This document shows positions 8,790 to 18,209 of a stretch of 64,000 nucleotides of DNA, in pieces (position 1 is the first letter of the stretch; every line of letters begins with the position of its first letter). The position numbers and the translations under genes are program-made. The DNA comes from Rhizobiaceae bacterium (GTDB taxonomy: Bacteria > Pseudomonadota > Alphaproteobacteria > Rhizobiales > Rhizobiaceae). The notes under the pieces are model-generated. The model saw nothing but the letters and a program-made list of their open reading frames with translations. It was not told the DNA's origin and did no database searches. The DNA is taken from positions 35,603 through 99,602 of the forward strand of contig JARGOX010000024.1 in assembly GCA_029233925.1 (NCBI GenBank), in the 5' to 3' direction.

Positions 8790-9353
8790 ATGGGACAGGC
8801 TTTTGAATATGCACAGCGTGTCATTGATCGCGTCACAATGGCACTCAATGTCGTCGGCACATTGCTGATTCTCGCCCTGATGTTGCTGATCAATGGTGAT
8901 GTCCTTGGTCGCGGGCTGTTTGACGCGCCGATTTCAGGTGTGCCCGAACTCGTCAGCATGTCGATTGTTGCAATTGTTTTTCTGCAAGTTGGGCAGGCTT
9001 TTCGCATGGGCCGTTTCACCCGCACCGACGCCTTGATCAGCGGTCTTTCCCGCTCGGCTCCGCGCGTGCGGGCATTTCTCGAAATGATCTATTGCAGCGC
9101 CGGGCTGGGCATCGTTCTGGTGCTGCTGCAAGCCAGTTACCCGCTCTTTCAAAAATCATGGGATCGCGGCACCTATGTGGGCACCGTCGGTGATTTCATT
9201 GCGCCGATCTGGCCGGTAAAACTGACCATTCTGGTCGGCTGCAGCATTCTTGTACTGCAACTCTTCATGGCTGTGATCCGTGCATTAATGCTGGTGTGGT
9301 CCGGAAGTCCTGCGCAAACGGTGGATGGAGTGAGCCCACATGACGCCCTTTGA
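8790..9353 (+). CDS. TRAP transporter small permease (DctQ family)
   Basis: Inner-membrane small subunit of the TRAP importer, 187 residues, with four predicted membrane segments (around VVGTLLILALMLLING, LVSMSIVAIVFLQV, IYCSAGLGIVLVLLQAS and VKLTILVGCSILVLQLFMAV). The conserved region VLGRGLFDAPISGVPELVSMS matches the DctQ pattern. The ATG at 8790 (MGQAFEY) has GGAAAG just upstream; the frame extends further 5' but through the intergenic hairpin. It overlaps the large permease gene by 14 bases, so translation is coupled. Confidence 0.9.
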   Translation: MGQAFEYAQRVIDRVTMALNVVGTLLILALMLLINGDVLGRGLFDAPISGVPELVSMSIVAIVFLQVGQAFRMGRFTRTDALISGLSRSAPRVRAFLEMIYCSAGLGIVLVLLQASYPLFQKSWDRGTYVGTVGDFIAPIWPVKLTILVGCSILVLQLFMAVIRALMLVWSGSPAQTVDGVSPHDAL

Positions 9354-10653
9354 AATAGGCATGGCTGCATTGCTGGTGATGGTGGTGCTGGTCTATGTGG
9401 GCATGTATGTTCCACTGGCGCTGATGCTGGTTTCCTACGGTGCCGTGTGGATGATCAAGGGGTCACCGGTGCTCGCCGGAAAACTCCTCGCGCTCGCCGC
9501 ATCCGAAACCATATCAAGCTATTTTTTCGGTGTCGTGCCGCTCTTCGTTCTGATGGGCTATATCGTCTCCGTGACGGGGATGGGGCGTGATGCCTTTGAT
9601 GTTGCCAACCAGATGTTCAGGCGGGTACGCGGCGGCCTTGGGATAGGAACGGTCGGTGCCAATGCGATCTTTGCGGCCATCACCGGTATCTCCATTGCAT
9701 CGGCTGCCGTATTCACCCGTATTGCTGTCCCCGAAATGGTGCGCCATGGCTATACCAAACGGTTTTCCGTTGGCGTCGTCGCCGGCTCCTCGGTTCTGGG
9801 CATGCTCATCCCACCCAGCCTGCTTCTCATTCTCTACGGGCTGCTGACAGAGCAATCGGTCGGCGATCTCTTCATTGCCGGCATTATTCCCGGCCTGTTG
9901 CTGGCGCTGGTCTTTGGTCTTGGCGTCTACGCCATGGCGCGTTTCTGGCCAGGTTTTGTCGGCGAGAATCTGTCCCATGACGACGAAGCGTCGCTCAGTT
10001 CCACAGAAATGCTCCAGAAAGGTCTGCCGATTGCCGCTCTGATCATTCTGGTTCTGGGCGGGCTTTATGCCGGCTGGTTCACCCCGATTGAAGCTGGCGC
10101 AGTTGGATGTATGGGGGCGATCATCATAGGGCTTTTGCGACGCTCGCTGAGCTGGAAGGATTTCTGGAGCGTGCTGACCGACACCGGGCTGGTGACGGCG
10201 TCGGTGTGTTTCCTCATCATCGCTGCGCAAATGTATTCGCGCATGCTTGCCCTGTCCGGTGCACCGGGAGAGTTCGGACAGTTTGTGGCGACAGCCGATA
10301 TCGGCTTCTGGGGTGTGGTTCTGGCCTATGTCCTGCTGGTGATTGCTATGGGCACGATACTGGATTCATCCTCCATCATGCTGATCCTGGTTCCCTTGAT
10401 GCTGCCGGTTCTCCAACCGATGAATATTGATCTGATCTGGTTCGGGATTGTCACTGTCCTGGCGGTGGAAATAGGTCTGTTGACGCCGCCATTCGGCCTG
10501 TCGGTCTTTGTCATAAAATCCACGCTGAATGACGATTCCATCACACTTGGCGACATTTTTGTCGGGGCAGCTCCCTTTGCCCTGATGATGCTTTTTGTTC
10601 TGGCGCTGGTTCTGGTGTTCCCGGTTCTGGCAACCTTTCCTCTGGGCTACTGA
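9340..10653 (+). CDS. TRAP transporter large permease (DctM family)
   Basis: The 437-residue translocation subunit, predicted to span the membrane about 12 times. Typical DctM features are visible: FFGVVPLFVLMGYIVS, the loop ITGISIASAAVFTRIAVPEMVRHGY, IPPSLLLILYGLLTEQSVGDLFIAGIIPG, FTPIEAGAVGCMGA, and LLTPPFGLSVFVIKS near the C-terminus. It completes the DctPQM set that starts at 7637 and overlaps the small permease gene. The importer uses the sodium gradient in characterised relatives. The next gene, a cyclase-like hydrolase, starts 12 bases later and is probably in the same transcript. Confidence 0.94.
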   Translation: MTPFEIGMAALLVMVVLVYVGMYVPLALMLVSYGAVWMIKGSPVLAGKLLALAASETISSYFFGVVPLFVLMGYIVSVTGMGRDAFDVANQMFRRVRGGLGIGTVGANAIFAAITGISIASAAVFTRIAVPEMVRHGYTKRFSVGVVAGSSVLGMLIPPSLLLILYGLLTEQSVGDLFIAGIIPGLLLALVFGLGVYAMARFWPGFVGENLSHDDEASLSSTEMLQKGLPIAALIILVLGGLYAGWFTPIEAGAVGCMGAIIIGLLRRSLSWKDFWSVLTDTGLVTASVCFLIIAAQMYSRMLALSGAPGEFGQFVATADIGFWGVVLAYVLLVIAMGTILDSSSIMLILVPLMLPVLQPMNIDLIWFGIVTVLAVEIGLLTPPFGLSVFVIKSTLNDDSITLGDIFVGAAPFALMMLFVLALVLVFPVLATFPLGY

Positions 10654-10665
10654 CGGAGAAAAATC

Positions 10666-11448
10666 ATGCCTCGTAGAATAGTTGATCTGTCTGTGGCTCT
10701 GGAAGTCGGCATTGCTTCGGATCCACCACCGATGTTTCCGCAAATCGATTACCTGGACCATAAATCCACAGCCGAACAGGTGGCGAGTTATTTTCCCGGC
10801 CTCAAAAAGGAAGATCTGCCGGGCGGGGAGGGCTGGGCCGTCGAGCAATTGCGCATCACGACCCACAATGGAACCCACCTTGACGCGCCCTACCACTTCC
10901 ATTCGACCATGAACAATGGCGAGCGGGCGATCACCATTGATGAAGTGCCTCTGGACTGGTGTTTTCAAAGGGGGGTCAAACTTGATTTCCGCCATTTTGC
11001 CGATGGCTATGTTGTGACGGCCAGTGATGTGGAGGCAGAGCTTGCCCGCATTAATCATCAACTCCAGCCGCTGGACATCGTTCTGGTCAATACGGCTGCG
11101 GGTGCCCGCTATGGTCATGCAGACTATGTCTCAACGGGCTGCGGCATGGGGCGCGAGGCAACGCTCTATCTGCTTGAGCGTGGTGTGCGTGTCACCGGCA
11201 CGGATGCCTGGAGCTGGGATGCGCCCTTTGTTCATACGGCACAGGAATTCCAGAAAACCCATGATGCCAGTCTCATCTGGGAAGGTCATCGGGCGGGAAT
11301 GGAAATCGGTTATTGTCACATCGAAAAACTGGCCAATCTCGAGACTTTGCCGGCCACCGGTTATGAGGTCTCGTGTTTTCCATACAAAATCAAGGGCGCA
11401 TCGGCGGGCTTCACCCGTGCAGTCGCCATTTTCCAGGATGAGGAATAA
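10666..11448 (+). CDS. Cyclase-family metal-dependent hydrolase (kynurenine formamidase-like)
   Basis: Cytosolic hydrolase of the PF04199 cyclase group, which includes bacterial kynurenine formamidase, isatin hydrolase and polyketide cyclase relatives. The metal site HxGTHxDxPxHF is seen as HNGTHLDAPYHFHS near residue 70, and the metal-ligand region around CGMGREATLYLLERGVRVTGTDAWSWDAP follows. Length 260 residues. The ATG at 10666 follows GGAGAAAAATC. It sits between a TRAP importer and a BKACE gene, so it probably opens a ring, amide or formamide in the imported compound. The true substrate cannot be assigned; isatin-like or formamide substrates are possibilities. Confidence 0.88.
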   Translation: MPRRIVDLSVALEVGIASDPPPMFPQIDYLDHKSTAEQVASYFPGLKKEDLPGGEGWAVEQLRITTHNGTHLDAPYHFHSTMNNGERAITIDEVPLDWCFQRGVKLDFRHFADGYVVTASDVEAELARINHQLQPLDIVLVNTAAGARYGHADYVSTGCGMGREATLYLLERGVRVTGTDAWSWDAPFVHTAQEFQKTHDASLIWEGHRAGMEIGYCHIEKLANLETLPATGYEVSCFPYKIKGASAGFTRAVAIFQDEE

Positions 11449-11451
11449 ATC

Positions 11452-12390
11452 ATGGCTCTTAAAATGAAGAAAGTCATCATCACCTGTGCCGTCACAGGTG
11501 GTGTACACACCCCAACCATGTCTGATGCATTGCCGGTGACACCCGATGAAATTGCCCAGCAATCCATTGATGCGGCAGAAGCCGGTGCCTCCATCATCCA
11601 TCTGCATGCCCGCAATCCCGAAGACGGTCGTCCGACACCGGATCCGGCCGTCTTCATGCAGTTTCTGCCGCGCATCAAACAGGCCACCAATGCCGTGATC
11701 AACATCACCACGGGCGGCGGTCTGGGCATGACGGTTGAGGAACGGCTGGCGGCCCCACTGCTGGCGGAACCGGAAATGTGTTCGCTGAACATGGGCTCGA
11801 TGAATTTTTCACTGCACCCGCTCGCCGCCAAATATCCGAGCTTCAAACATGACTGGGAAAAACCGTTTCTGGAAGGCAGTGAGGATTTCATCTTCCGCAA
11901 CACATTCCGTGACATTCGCGCCATCCTGCAACATCTGGGGGATGGATGTGGTACGCGTTTTGAACATGAATGTTATGATATCGGCCATCTCTACAATCTT
12001 GCCCATTTCGTCGACGCCGGTCTGATCAAGCCGCCCTTTCTGGTCCAGTCAATCTTCGGGATTCTGGGCGGGATCGGTGCCGACATGGAAAATGTCCTGT
12101 TCATGAAGCAGACGGCTGACCGGCTGTTTGGTGACGATTATGTCTGGTCCGTGCTGGCAGCCGGACGATTCCAGATGCCCTTTGTCACACAGGCGGCCAT
12201 GTTGGGCGGCAATGTGCGTGTCGGACTTGAGGATTCGCTCAATATCGGGCGCGGTGAACTGGCCACGTCCAACGCACAGCAGGTCAGAAAGATAAGGATC
12301 ATTCTGGAGGAACTGGGCATGGAAATAGCGTCTCCCGATGATGCCCGCGACATTCTTCAACTCAAGGGCGGTGACCGGGTCAAATTCTGA
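11452..12390 (+). CDS. BKACE beta-keto acid cleavage enzyme (DUF849)
   Basis: Zinc enzyme of the 3-keto-5-aminohexanoate cleavage family: it condenses a beta-keto acid with acetyl-CoA and splits it into acetoacetate and a new CoA ester. The zinc pair is seen in SIIHLHARNPEDGRP (HxH) near residue 50, with the substrate/CoA region NITTGGG, an additional metal ligand in EHECYDIGH, and the C-terminal GGNVRVGLEDSLNIGRGELA. 312 residues, full length. It starts 3 bases after the cyclase gene, so the two are translationally coupled. BKACE members act on many different keto acids, and the substrate here is open. Confidence 0.93.
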   Translation: MALKMKKVIITCAVTGGVHTPTMSDALPVTPDEIAQQSIDAAEAGASIIHLHARNPEDGRPTPDPAVFMQFLPRIKQATNAVINITTGGGLGMTVEERLAAPLLAEPEMCSLNMGSMNFSLHPLAAKYPSFKHDWEKPFLEGSEDFIFRNTFRDIRAILQHLGDGCGTRFEHECYDIGHLYNLAHFVDAGLIKPPFLVQSIFGILGGIGADMENVLFMKQTADRLFGDDYVWSVLAAGRFQMPFVTQAAMLGGNVRVGLEDSLNIGRGELATSNAQQVRKIRIILEELGMEIASPDDARDILQLKGGDRVKF

Positions 12391-12414
12391 TCAGGGCAAG
12401 TGAAAGGTACGACA

Positions 12415-12903
12415 ATGACACAGATGCCAGCCGAGGCGATTGTCCAGTTTGACTGTCATGGCACCGCCGTTGGAAAAATGCGCAACGAACTCGACATTCA
12501 CATGGTGCAGCCGTCTGAAGAACATTTTCAGATGGCCAGTGACGAAGGCCCGTTCCACGGCGGGGACGCCACCGCACCGCCGCCGCTGGCCCTGTTCGTC
12601 GGCGCTTTGACCGGTTGCATCATGACCCAGATAAGGGCCTTTGCAAAACGCCTTGGTGTGACGCTGAATGATCTGCAGGTGGACACGCGGGTACAGTGGA
12701 ACTGGAAAGCCGTCGGGCGTGTCTATGAAACAGCGCCCCGAAGCTTTGAGATCGATGTGACGATTGACAGTCCCGATTCCATCGAAAAGGTGCTGGAACT
12801 GGTCGAAACGGCCAAAAAGGGCTGTTTTCTCGAGCAGACCCTTGGCGTCAAAAACACCATCCACCACCGTATCAAGACAGCGGACGGGTGGCTTGATGCT
12901 TGA
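12415..12903 (+). CDS. OsmC/Ohr-family peroxidase-like protein
   Basis: Small cytosolic thiol protein of the OsmC fold, whose studied members reduce organic peroxides with two cysteines. Both expected cysteines are present: TGCIMTQI (about residue 65) and KGCFLEQTL near residue 136. The start is the ATG at 12415, with GAAAGG upstream; a GTG at 12400 is in frame but lacks a site. 162 residues. It ends the TetR-TRAP-cyclase-BKACE transcription unit and may protect against a reactive intermediate, although an unlinked housekeeping role is equally possible. Confidence 0.85.
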   Translation: MTQMPAEAIVQFDCHGTAVGKMRNELDIHMVQPSEEHFQMASDEGPFHGGDATAPPPLALFVGALTGCIMTQIRAFAKRLGVTLNDLQVDTRVQWNWKAVGRVYETAPRSFEIDVTIDSPDSIEKVLELVETAKKGCFLEQTLGVKNTIHHRIKTADGWLDA

Positions 12904-12930
12904 GCACTAACGATACATCAGCGGTTGGTA

Positions 12931-13362
12931 TCAGTCTCGAACAACCAGGACCGATTGCTGCGCGTGCCGCACGACACGGGCGGCATTCGGGCCCAACAGG
13001 TAATCCTTCAAAGCCGGTCGGTGTGACCCGATGACAATGAGATCGGCTTTGCACTGCCTGGCCGCCTCAAGGATCTCTTCGTAGATATTGCCGTGGGCGA
13101 CGATATGCTGGAGGCGGATGCCTGCAGGCACATGTTTGCTGGTGAATTCATGCAAGGCCGCCGTTGCCTGCTGGATCATGCTGGTTTCATGGTTCTCGGG
13201 AAAGTAGGTCCCGACAACACTCAAACCATAATCGGGAACCACGCAGACCACGTGCAGGCTGTTCACATCATCCATGACTTCAAGGGCCGCCTTGACAACG
13301 CGAACGGATGAATCCTCATCTTTCAGGTCAATGGTTGCAAGGATATGTTTGAACATATGCAT
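12931..13362 (-). CDS. Universal stress protein (UspA family)
   Basis: 143-residue single-domain Usp protein. The N-terminal beta strand (HILATIDLKDEDSSVRVVKAALEV) and the C-terminal nucleotide-binding signature GSHRPALKDYLLGPNAARVVRHAQQSVLVVRD (G-2x-G-9x-G-type loop, here with some change) are clear. AGGGAG lies 9 bases before the ATG at 13362; a second ATG is two codons in. It starts 16 bases after the TRAP permease stop on the same strand, so it is the last gene of the RpiR-TAXI-TRAP operon. A Usp protein beside a TRAP transporter is a known arrangement (TeaD with TeaABC), where it tunes transport in response to ATP. Confidence 0.93.
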   Translation of the reverse strand: MHMFKHILATIDLKDEDSSVRVVKAALEVMDDVNSLHVVCVVPDYGLSVVGTYFPENHETSMIQQATAALHEFTSKHVPAGIRLQHIVAHGNIYEEILEAARQCKADLIVIGSHRPALKDYLLGPNAARVVRHAQQSVLVVRD

Positions 13363-13378
13363 GGACTTATACTCCCTG

Positions 13379-16192
13379 TTAGGCGGTTTGCGGTCCGGCT
13401 GTATCCCGCCGCCGCCGTTGCAGGAAAAAGATCAGGCCCAGCAACGCAAGGGCCGGAATAAAGAACAATGTCTTGGGCGGTTGATTGGTCGGAATGAGAA
13501 CCTGTGTCACCACCTGATCAAATTCAAACCCGGCTGCCTGAGCTTTCGAATCATAGGCGGCATTGTCGACAATCATCTTGCCGTCATCCTCAAGCAGTTC
13601 GAGCCCGTAGGCCTCCAGTCTTTCTGCCCCTGAAGGCTCGTCACCCACTTCAATTTCCATGGTCAGGGTGATCGGATCCCCAACACTGTCAAAACCATCA
13701 ACGATAACCCGGACATCACTGCCCGGCTCCACCTTGCCAACCGCATCTGCAAAGCTGATCGGGTTCACGCTGGTATAGGGTGAATAGGCGTAATCCATCC
13801 AGAATCCCGGCCTGAAGAGTGTAAAGGCGACCAATATGAGTACAACGGATTCCCACAGGCGCGAGCGCACGATGAAATAACCTTGCGTCCCGGCGGTAAA
13901 TATCAAGAGCGCCGCCGTCGCCGTAATGAAGACGAATACGCCTTGCGCCCAGGTCACATCAATCAGCAACAGGTCGGTATTGAAGATGAACAGGAACGGC
14001 AAAAGGGCCGTGCGCATCGAATAGAAGAACGCAATGAACCCGGTTCGTATGGGGTCGCCGCCAGAGACAGCCGCCGCTGCAAAGGAGGCCAGTCCGACAG
14101 GTGGCGTCACATCCGCCATGATCCCGAAATAGAAGACAAAAAGATGCACCGCGATCAGTGGCACGATGAGGCCGTTTTGTTGTCCGAGAGCCACGATGAC
14201 CGGCGCCAGCAGGGATGATACGACAATATAGTTTGCTGTTGTCGGCAGCCCCATGCCCAAAATCAAGCTGAGGATGGCCGTGAAGATCAGGATCAGCATG
14301 ATTTGACCCTGCGACAGAAACTCGACCAGCGCCGCCAGAACAGCGCCGACACCCGTTTGAGAAACGGCTCCAACGATGATGCCGGCAGCGGCTGTAGCGA
14401 TGCCGATGCCAATCATGTTGCGCGCACCGGCGATCATGCCCTCAATCAGTTCATTGAAGCCCTGATTGAACGTGCCGGCCTGAGGCTCTCCGCGGAACCG
14501 CGCAAAGAGGGAGCGCTGGGTCAGCAGGATGAAGATCATGAAGGCCGTCGCCCAGAAGGCAGACAGGGATGGGGACAATCGTTCCACCATCAGGCACCAG
14601 ATCAGCACGAGAACGGGCAGCAGGAAGTGCAGCCCGGATTTGACCGTTGGTCCGGCTTCAGGAAGCCGCACAACCGGTTCATTAGGATCGTCGAGTTCCA
14701 GGTCGGGATAGGCTGAACAGAACTTGATCAGGCCCACATAGGTCAGGCCGAGCAAAGCAGCGATTACCCAGGGCGTTGCTTCGCCTGCATAGGCGCCGAG
14801 TGTCTGCACCAGATAGAATACGCCGAAGGCGCAAATCACTGTCAGACCCAGAACCAGGCCGCCGGTTGAAATGACCTGTGCTCTCTTGTCCGCCGTCAGC
14901 CGCGTGTTCAATACCGCAAAAAAGGCAAAGACCAGACCAAGCACAATGGCCACCGCCAGCAGCTTGCTGTCGGCGGCCTGCAGCGCCTGAAACATCGCAA
15001 ACAGATAGTATATGGCACTGGCAGCAGCCATGATGACCGCCATGGTGATGCCGAAGGAAATCAGACCCCATTTCAGCGGCTTGGGCTCGTTGGCGCGGGG
15101 CAGACCGGCCATGCCCATCTTTTTGGCTTCCAGATGCACGATATAAACAAGAGCGATATAGGAGATGATGGCCGGAAGAAAGGCGTGTTTGACCACCTCA
15201 AAATAGGAAATGCCGATATATTCAACCATCAGGAAGGCGGCCGCACCCATCACCGGCGGCATGATCTGCCCATTGACGGATGACGCCACTTCGACGGCGC
15301 CGGCTTTTTCGGCACTGAAGCCAACACGGCGCATCATGGGGATTGTGAATGTGCCCGTTGTCACCACATTGGCGATGGACGAGCCGGAAATCAGGCCAGT
15401 CATGCCGGAGGCAACCACTGCGGCCTTAGCCGGACCGCCACTGTAATGGCCCATCAACGAGAACGCGACCTTGATAAAATAATTGCCTGCGCCCGCCTTG
15501 TCGAGCAATGCTCCAAACAGAACGAACAGGAACACAAGATCGGTGGAAACACCCAGTGCTATGCCAAAGACGCCTTCGGTCGACAGCCATTGATGATAGG
15601 CGACAGCGTTGAAACTGGCGCCTTTCCAGGCAAGGATACCTGGCGCATAGGGCCCCAGAAACGTGTAGCCAAGAAAGACGATGGCGACCACCATCAAGGG
15701 TGGCCCAAGCGCTCTGCGCGTGGCCTCCAGCAGCAGGATGATGCCGATGACGGAAACGATGACATCCATGCTGTTGGGATTGGCCGGCCTGTCAGACAGG
15801 CGCGTGCCCATCAGGTTCTTGACGATTTCCGTGTCGAAGAAAAACAGATAGAGCGAACATAATGTTGCAATGATCGCCAAAATCCAGTCCATGGACGGAA
15901 TGGTTCTGCGCGGTGAACTTTTGAAAGCCGGGAAAGCCAGATAGGCAAGAAACAGTGCGAATGCCAGATGGATGGGGCGCGCTTCGCCGCTGGAAAAGAC
16001 ACCAAAACCGGTCGTATAGGGCAGGGGGGAAGCGATCCAGACCTGAAACAGTGACCAGACAAGGGCGACGCCCGCTATCAGCAGGGCGACATTCCGGTTG
16101 GATGGATTGCGACCACCTGTATCGGACGAGGCAACCAGATCTTCCAGTTCAGCGTCGCTCAGTTTTGCTGCGTTCGCATTGCTGTCGGACAT
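13379..16192 (-). CDS. Fused TRAP permease (4TM/12TM, TAXI type)
   Basis: Single polypeptide joining the small and large TRAP permease subunits, the usual partner of TAXI-type binding proteins. I chose the ATG at 16192 (MSDSNANAAKLSDAELEDLVAS), after GGGGGTGG, over the longer frame from 16276; it gives 937 residues. Membrane segments cover most of the chain, with DctM-like signatures such as VVASGMTGLISGSSIANVV, LGMGLPTTANYIVVSSLLAP and ADVTPPVGLASFAAAAVSGGDP. The C-terminal about 200 residues form an additional domain (DUF3394-like), with a soluble part and final membrane segments before QRRRRDTAG. It lies between the TAXI protein gene and uspA. Substrate unknown. Confidence 0.93.
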   Translation of the reverse strand: MSDSNANAAKLSDAELEDLVASSDTGGRNPSNRNVALLIAGVALVWSLFQVWIASPLPYTTGFGVFSSGEARPIHLAFALFLAYLAFPAFKSSPRRTIPSMDWILAIIATLCSLYLFFFDTEIVKNLMGTRLSDRPANPNSMDVIVSVIGIILLLEATRRALGPPLMVVAIVFLGYTFLGPYAPGILAWKGASFNAVAYHQWLSTEGVFGIALGVSTDLVFLFVLFGALLDKAGAGNYFIKVAFSLMGHYSGGPAKAAVVASGMTGLISGSSIANVVTTGTFTIPMMRRVGFSAEKAGAVEVASSVNGQIMPPVMGAAAFLMVEYIGISYFEVVKHAFLPAIISYIALVYIVHLEAKKMGMAGLPRANEPKPLKWGLISFGITMAVIMAAASAIYYLFAMFQALQAADSKLLAVAIVLGLVFAFFAVLNTRLTADKRAQVISTGGLVLGLTVICAFGVFYLVQTLGAYAGEATPWVIAALLGLTYVGLIKFCSAYPDLELDDPNEPVVRLPEAGPTVKSGLHFLLPVLVLIWCLMVERLSPSLSAFWATAFMIFILLTQRSLFARFRGEPQAGTFNQGFNELIEGMIAGARNMIGIGIATAAAGIIVGAVSQTGVGAVLAALVEFLSQGQIMLILIFTAILSLILGMGLPTTANYIVVSSLLAPVIVALGQQNGLIVPLIAVHLFVFYFGIMADVTPPVGLASFAAAAVSGGDPIRTGFIAFFYSMRTALLPFLFIFNTDLLLIDVTWAQGVFVFITATAALLIFTAGTQGYFIVRSRLWESVVLILVAFTLFRPGFWMDYAYSPYTSVNPISFADAVGKVEPGSDVRVIVDGFDSVGDPITLTMEIEVGDEPSGAERLEAYGLELLEDDGKMIVDNAAYDSKAQAAGFEFDQVVTQVLIPTNQPPKTLFFIPALALLGLIFFLQRRRRDTAGPQTA

Positions 16193-16248
16193 TCGACCAC
16201 CCCCGGGTATTCTGTTTTGAATCGGATTATAATTTTGCGAATAGACAA

Positions 16249-16276
16249 TTGAGGGCGGCACAACAGCCGCCCTCAA
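16249..16276 (-). terminator. Intercistronic hairpin between TAXI gene and permease
   Basis: A perfect 11-bp stem (16249-16259 with 16266-16276) around the loop ACAACA lies 12 bases after the TAXI solute-binding gene, read on the minus strand. The following sequence is AT-rich but has no long T-run, so it probably acts as a partial terminator or 3'-end stabiliser giving more binding protein than permease. Confidence 0.65.
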
Positions 16277-16288
16277 AACAGGGTTGGA

Positions 16289-17257
16289 TTACATCCAGCC
16301 GCGTTCCTTGTAATATTTGACAGCGCCGTCATGCATCGGCGCAGACAGATTTTTCTTGATCATGTCTTCTTCCTTGAGATTTGCAAAGGCCGGGTGCATT
16401 TTCTTGAACCGGTCAAAATTCTCAAAGACAGCCTTGGTGATCTCGTAGACGATCTCTTCGGATGTTGCTGTTGACGACACAAATGTCGCCCCGACACCGA
16501 ACGTCGTGACATCCTCATCCGTGCCGGTATACATTCCGCCAGGAATTGTCGCGACCGCATAGAACTCGTTTTCGTCGACAAGTTTCTGTGAAGCTTCGTT
16601 GTTGACATTGATCAGTTTGGATTCACACGAAGTTGTTGCTTCCTTGATCGAGCCGTTTGGATGGCCAACAGTGAAGATGATTGCATCGACCTTGTTGTCG
16701 CAAAGGGCTGCGGCCTGCTCTGAAGATTTCAGTTCGGATGCCAGGGCGAAATCGTCCATCGTCCAGCCCATTTCCTTCATCAGCACTTCCATCGTGCCGC
16801 GCTGGCCCGAACCCGGATCACCAACATTGACACGTTTGCCCTTCAGGTCATCAAAGGAATTGATGCCGGAATCAGCCCGTGCCACCACCGTGAAAGGTTC
16901 CTGGTGCACGGAAAACACCGCACGCAGGCCTTCAAACTTGCCGTCCGGAAACTGGTCCGGTGCGGTGCCGTTGTAAGCGTGATACTGCCAGTCGGACTGG
17001 GCGACGCCGAGATCAAGATCGCCTGCGCGGATGCCGTTGATATTTGCAACCGAGCCGCCCGTCGTGTGCGTGCATTTGATTTCGTGGTCTTTCGAGCCAC
17101 GGTTTACCAGCCGACAGATCGCGCCACCAACCTGATAGTAAACACCGGTTTGACCTCCAGTTCCGATGGTAACGAACTTTTCTTCGGCTATTGCGCCACC
17201 ACTTCCAATCAGTGTGAGCGCCATGGCTGTTCCAGCCACCATACTACGTAAAAACAT
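16289..17257 (-). CDS. TAXI-family TRAP solute-binding protein
   Basis: Periplasmic binding protein of the TAXI (TRAP-associated extracytoplasmic immunogenic) class. The start at 17257 has GGAG upstream and gives a signal peptide (MFLRSMVAGTAMALTLIGSGGAIAEE). The N-terminal motif VTIGTGGQTGVYYQVGGAICRLVN is the TAXI hallmark, and KRVNVGDPGSGQRGTMEVLM is the conserved second region. 322 residues. Its partner is the fused permease downstream, past a stem-loop. TAXI ligands known in other bacteria include glutamate and other small acids, but no ligand can be assigned here. Confidence 0.93.
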   Translation of the reverse strand: MFLRSMVAGTAMALTLIGSGGAIAEEKFVTIGTGGQTGVYYQVGGAICRLVNRGSKDHEIKCTHTTGGSVANINGIRAGDLDLGVAQSDWQYHAYNGTAPDQFPDGKFEGLRAVFSVHQEPFTVVARADSGINSFDDLKGKRVNVGDPGSGQRGTMEVLMKEMGWTMDDFALASELKSSEQAAALCDNKVDAIIFTVGHPNGSIKEATTSCESKLINVNNEASQKLVDENEFYAVATIPGGMYTGTDEDVTTFGVGATFVSSTATSEEIVYEITKAVFENFDRFKKMHPAFANLKEEDMIKKNLSAPMHDGAVKYYKERGWM

Positions 17258-17273
17258 TAAAAATACTCCATGT

Positions 17274-18209
17274 TCAACTTTGGTCGATCACCGGCCAATA
17301 CTCACCGAGCCGGTGGTTATTCAACTCCACAGCTTCAAGACGTCGACGCACGTCCGGTCCTGATCGCCGAATGATCATTCCCATAAGGGATTCCAGAAGT
17401 GCAAGTGTCGCAATGTAGGAGGAGAAGAATTGCGGACTGTCAGTCGGGACAGTGAAAGAGTGCCCGGCAAAACGATAGGCCGGACAGGAATTCGAGTCGG
17501 AAATGACGATGACAAAAGCCCCTGATTCACAGGCGATCTGGGCCGCGTATATTGATCGCTTCGCGTAGGGTTCCATTGTGATCACAAGGACGGCGTCTGC
17601 GCCTGTCAGGTCTGTCAGCGCCGTGGTCAGCGAAACGCCATTGCTGCCGACAACCTGCCAATGGGTAAAAGCCAGATTGGCCATATAGCCAAAATACTGG
17701 GCAAAGCCGGCCGAGGCGAGACATCCGACAACAAATACCCGTTCGGCCACCACCAGACCGTCCGCCGCAGTGCGCAATCGGTCCAGGTCCAGGTCATTGG
17801 CAAATTTTTCGATGTTGCGGATGGCTGCTGCCGATTGCATCAGGGCGAAGGGCGTTCTGGTCCCACTGTCGTCCTGTGCGATTGCTGACTGAAGTCCGCT
17901 GGCCTTGTCGGCGAAACTGATATGCCGGGCACGGATTGCATGGCGACAAAGCTCACGCAACTCCTCATAGGATCCAAGGTCAAGTGCCTTGGCCAGTCGC
18001 GAAAAGGTCGGCGGATTCATCTTGCTGCCTGTTGCAACCGCGCGCAACGAGCGGCTGGCAACATCATCAAGATGGCCCATCACATGATCTGCCGCAATTT
18101 TCAGTTGCGGGCTGAGTTCCTCATAGTGATGCGCGATCAAATCATTAATCGTAATCCGTTTGTCCACGCCCAAAACACCCGTTATCCGTTTGGATACAGA
18201 CTGTTTCAA
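17274..18209 (-). CDS. MurR/RpiR-family transcriptional regulator
   Basis: 311-residue regulator with an N-terminal RpiR-type helix-turn-helix (about residues 22-95, including QLKIAADHVMGHLDDVASRSLRAVATGSKMNPPTFSRLAKALDLGSYEELREL) and a C-terminal SIS sugar-phosphate-binding domain (about 140-290, with VFVVGCLASAGFAQYFGYMA and VLVITMEPYAKRSIYAAQIACESGAFVIVISDS). It is the first gene of the minus-strand operon, 16 bases before the TAXI gene, and so probably senses a phosphorylated or small-acid ligand and controls the transporter. The region upstream of it (18210-18437) holds no other gene that I can support. Confidence 0.92.
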   Translation of the reverse strand: MKQSVSKRITGVLGVDKRITINDLIAHHYEELSPQLKIAADHVMGHLDDVASRSLRAVATGSKMNPPTFSRLAKALDLGSYEELRELCRHAIRARHISFADKASGLQSAIAQDDSGTRTPFALMQSAAAIRNIEKFANDLDLDRLRTAADGLVVAERVFVVGCLASAGFAQYFGYMANLAFTHWQVVGSNGVSLTTALTDLTGADAVLVITMEPYAKRSIYAAQIACESGAFVIVISDSNSCPAYRFAGHSFTVPTDSPQFFSSYIATLALLESLMGMIIRRSGPDVRRRLEAVELNNHRLGEYWPVIDQS

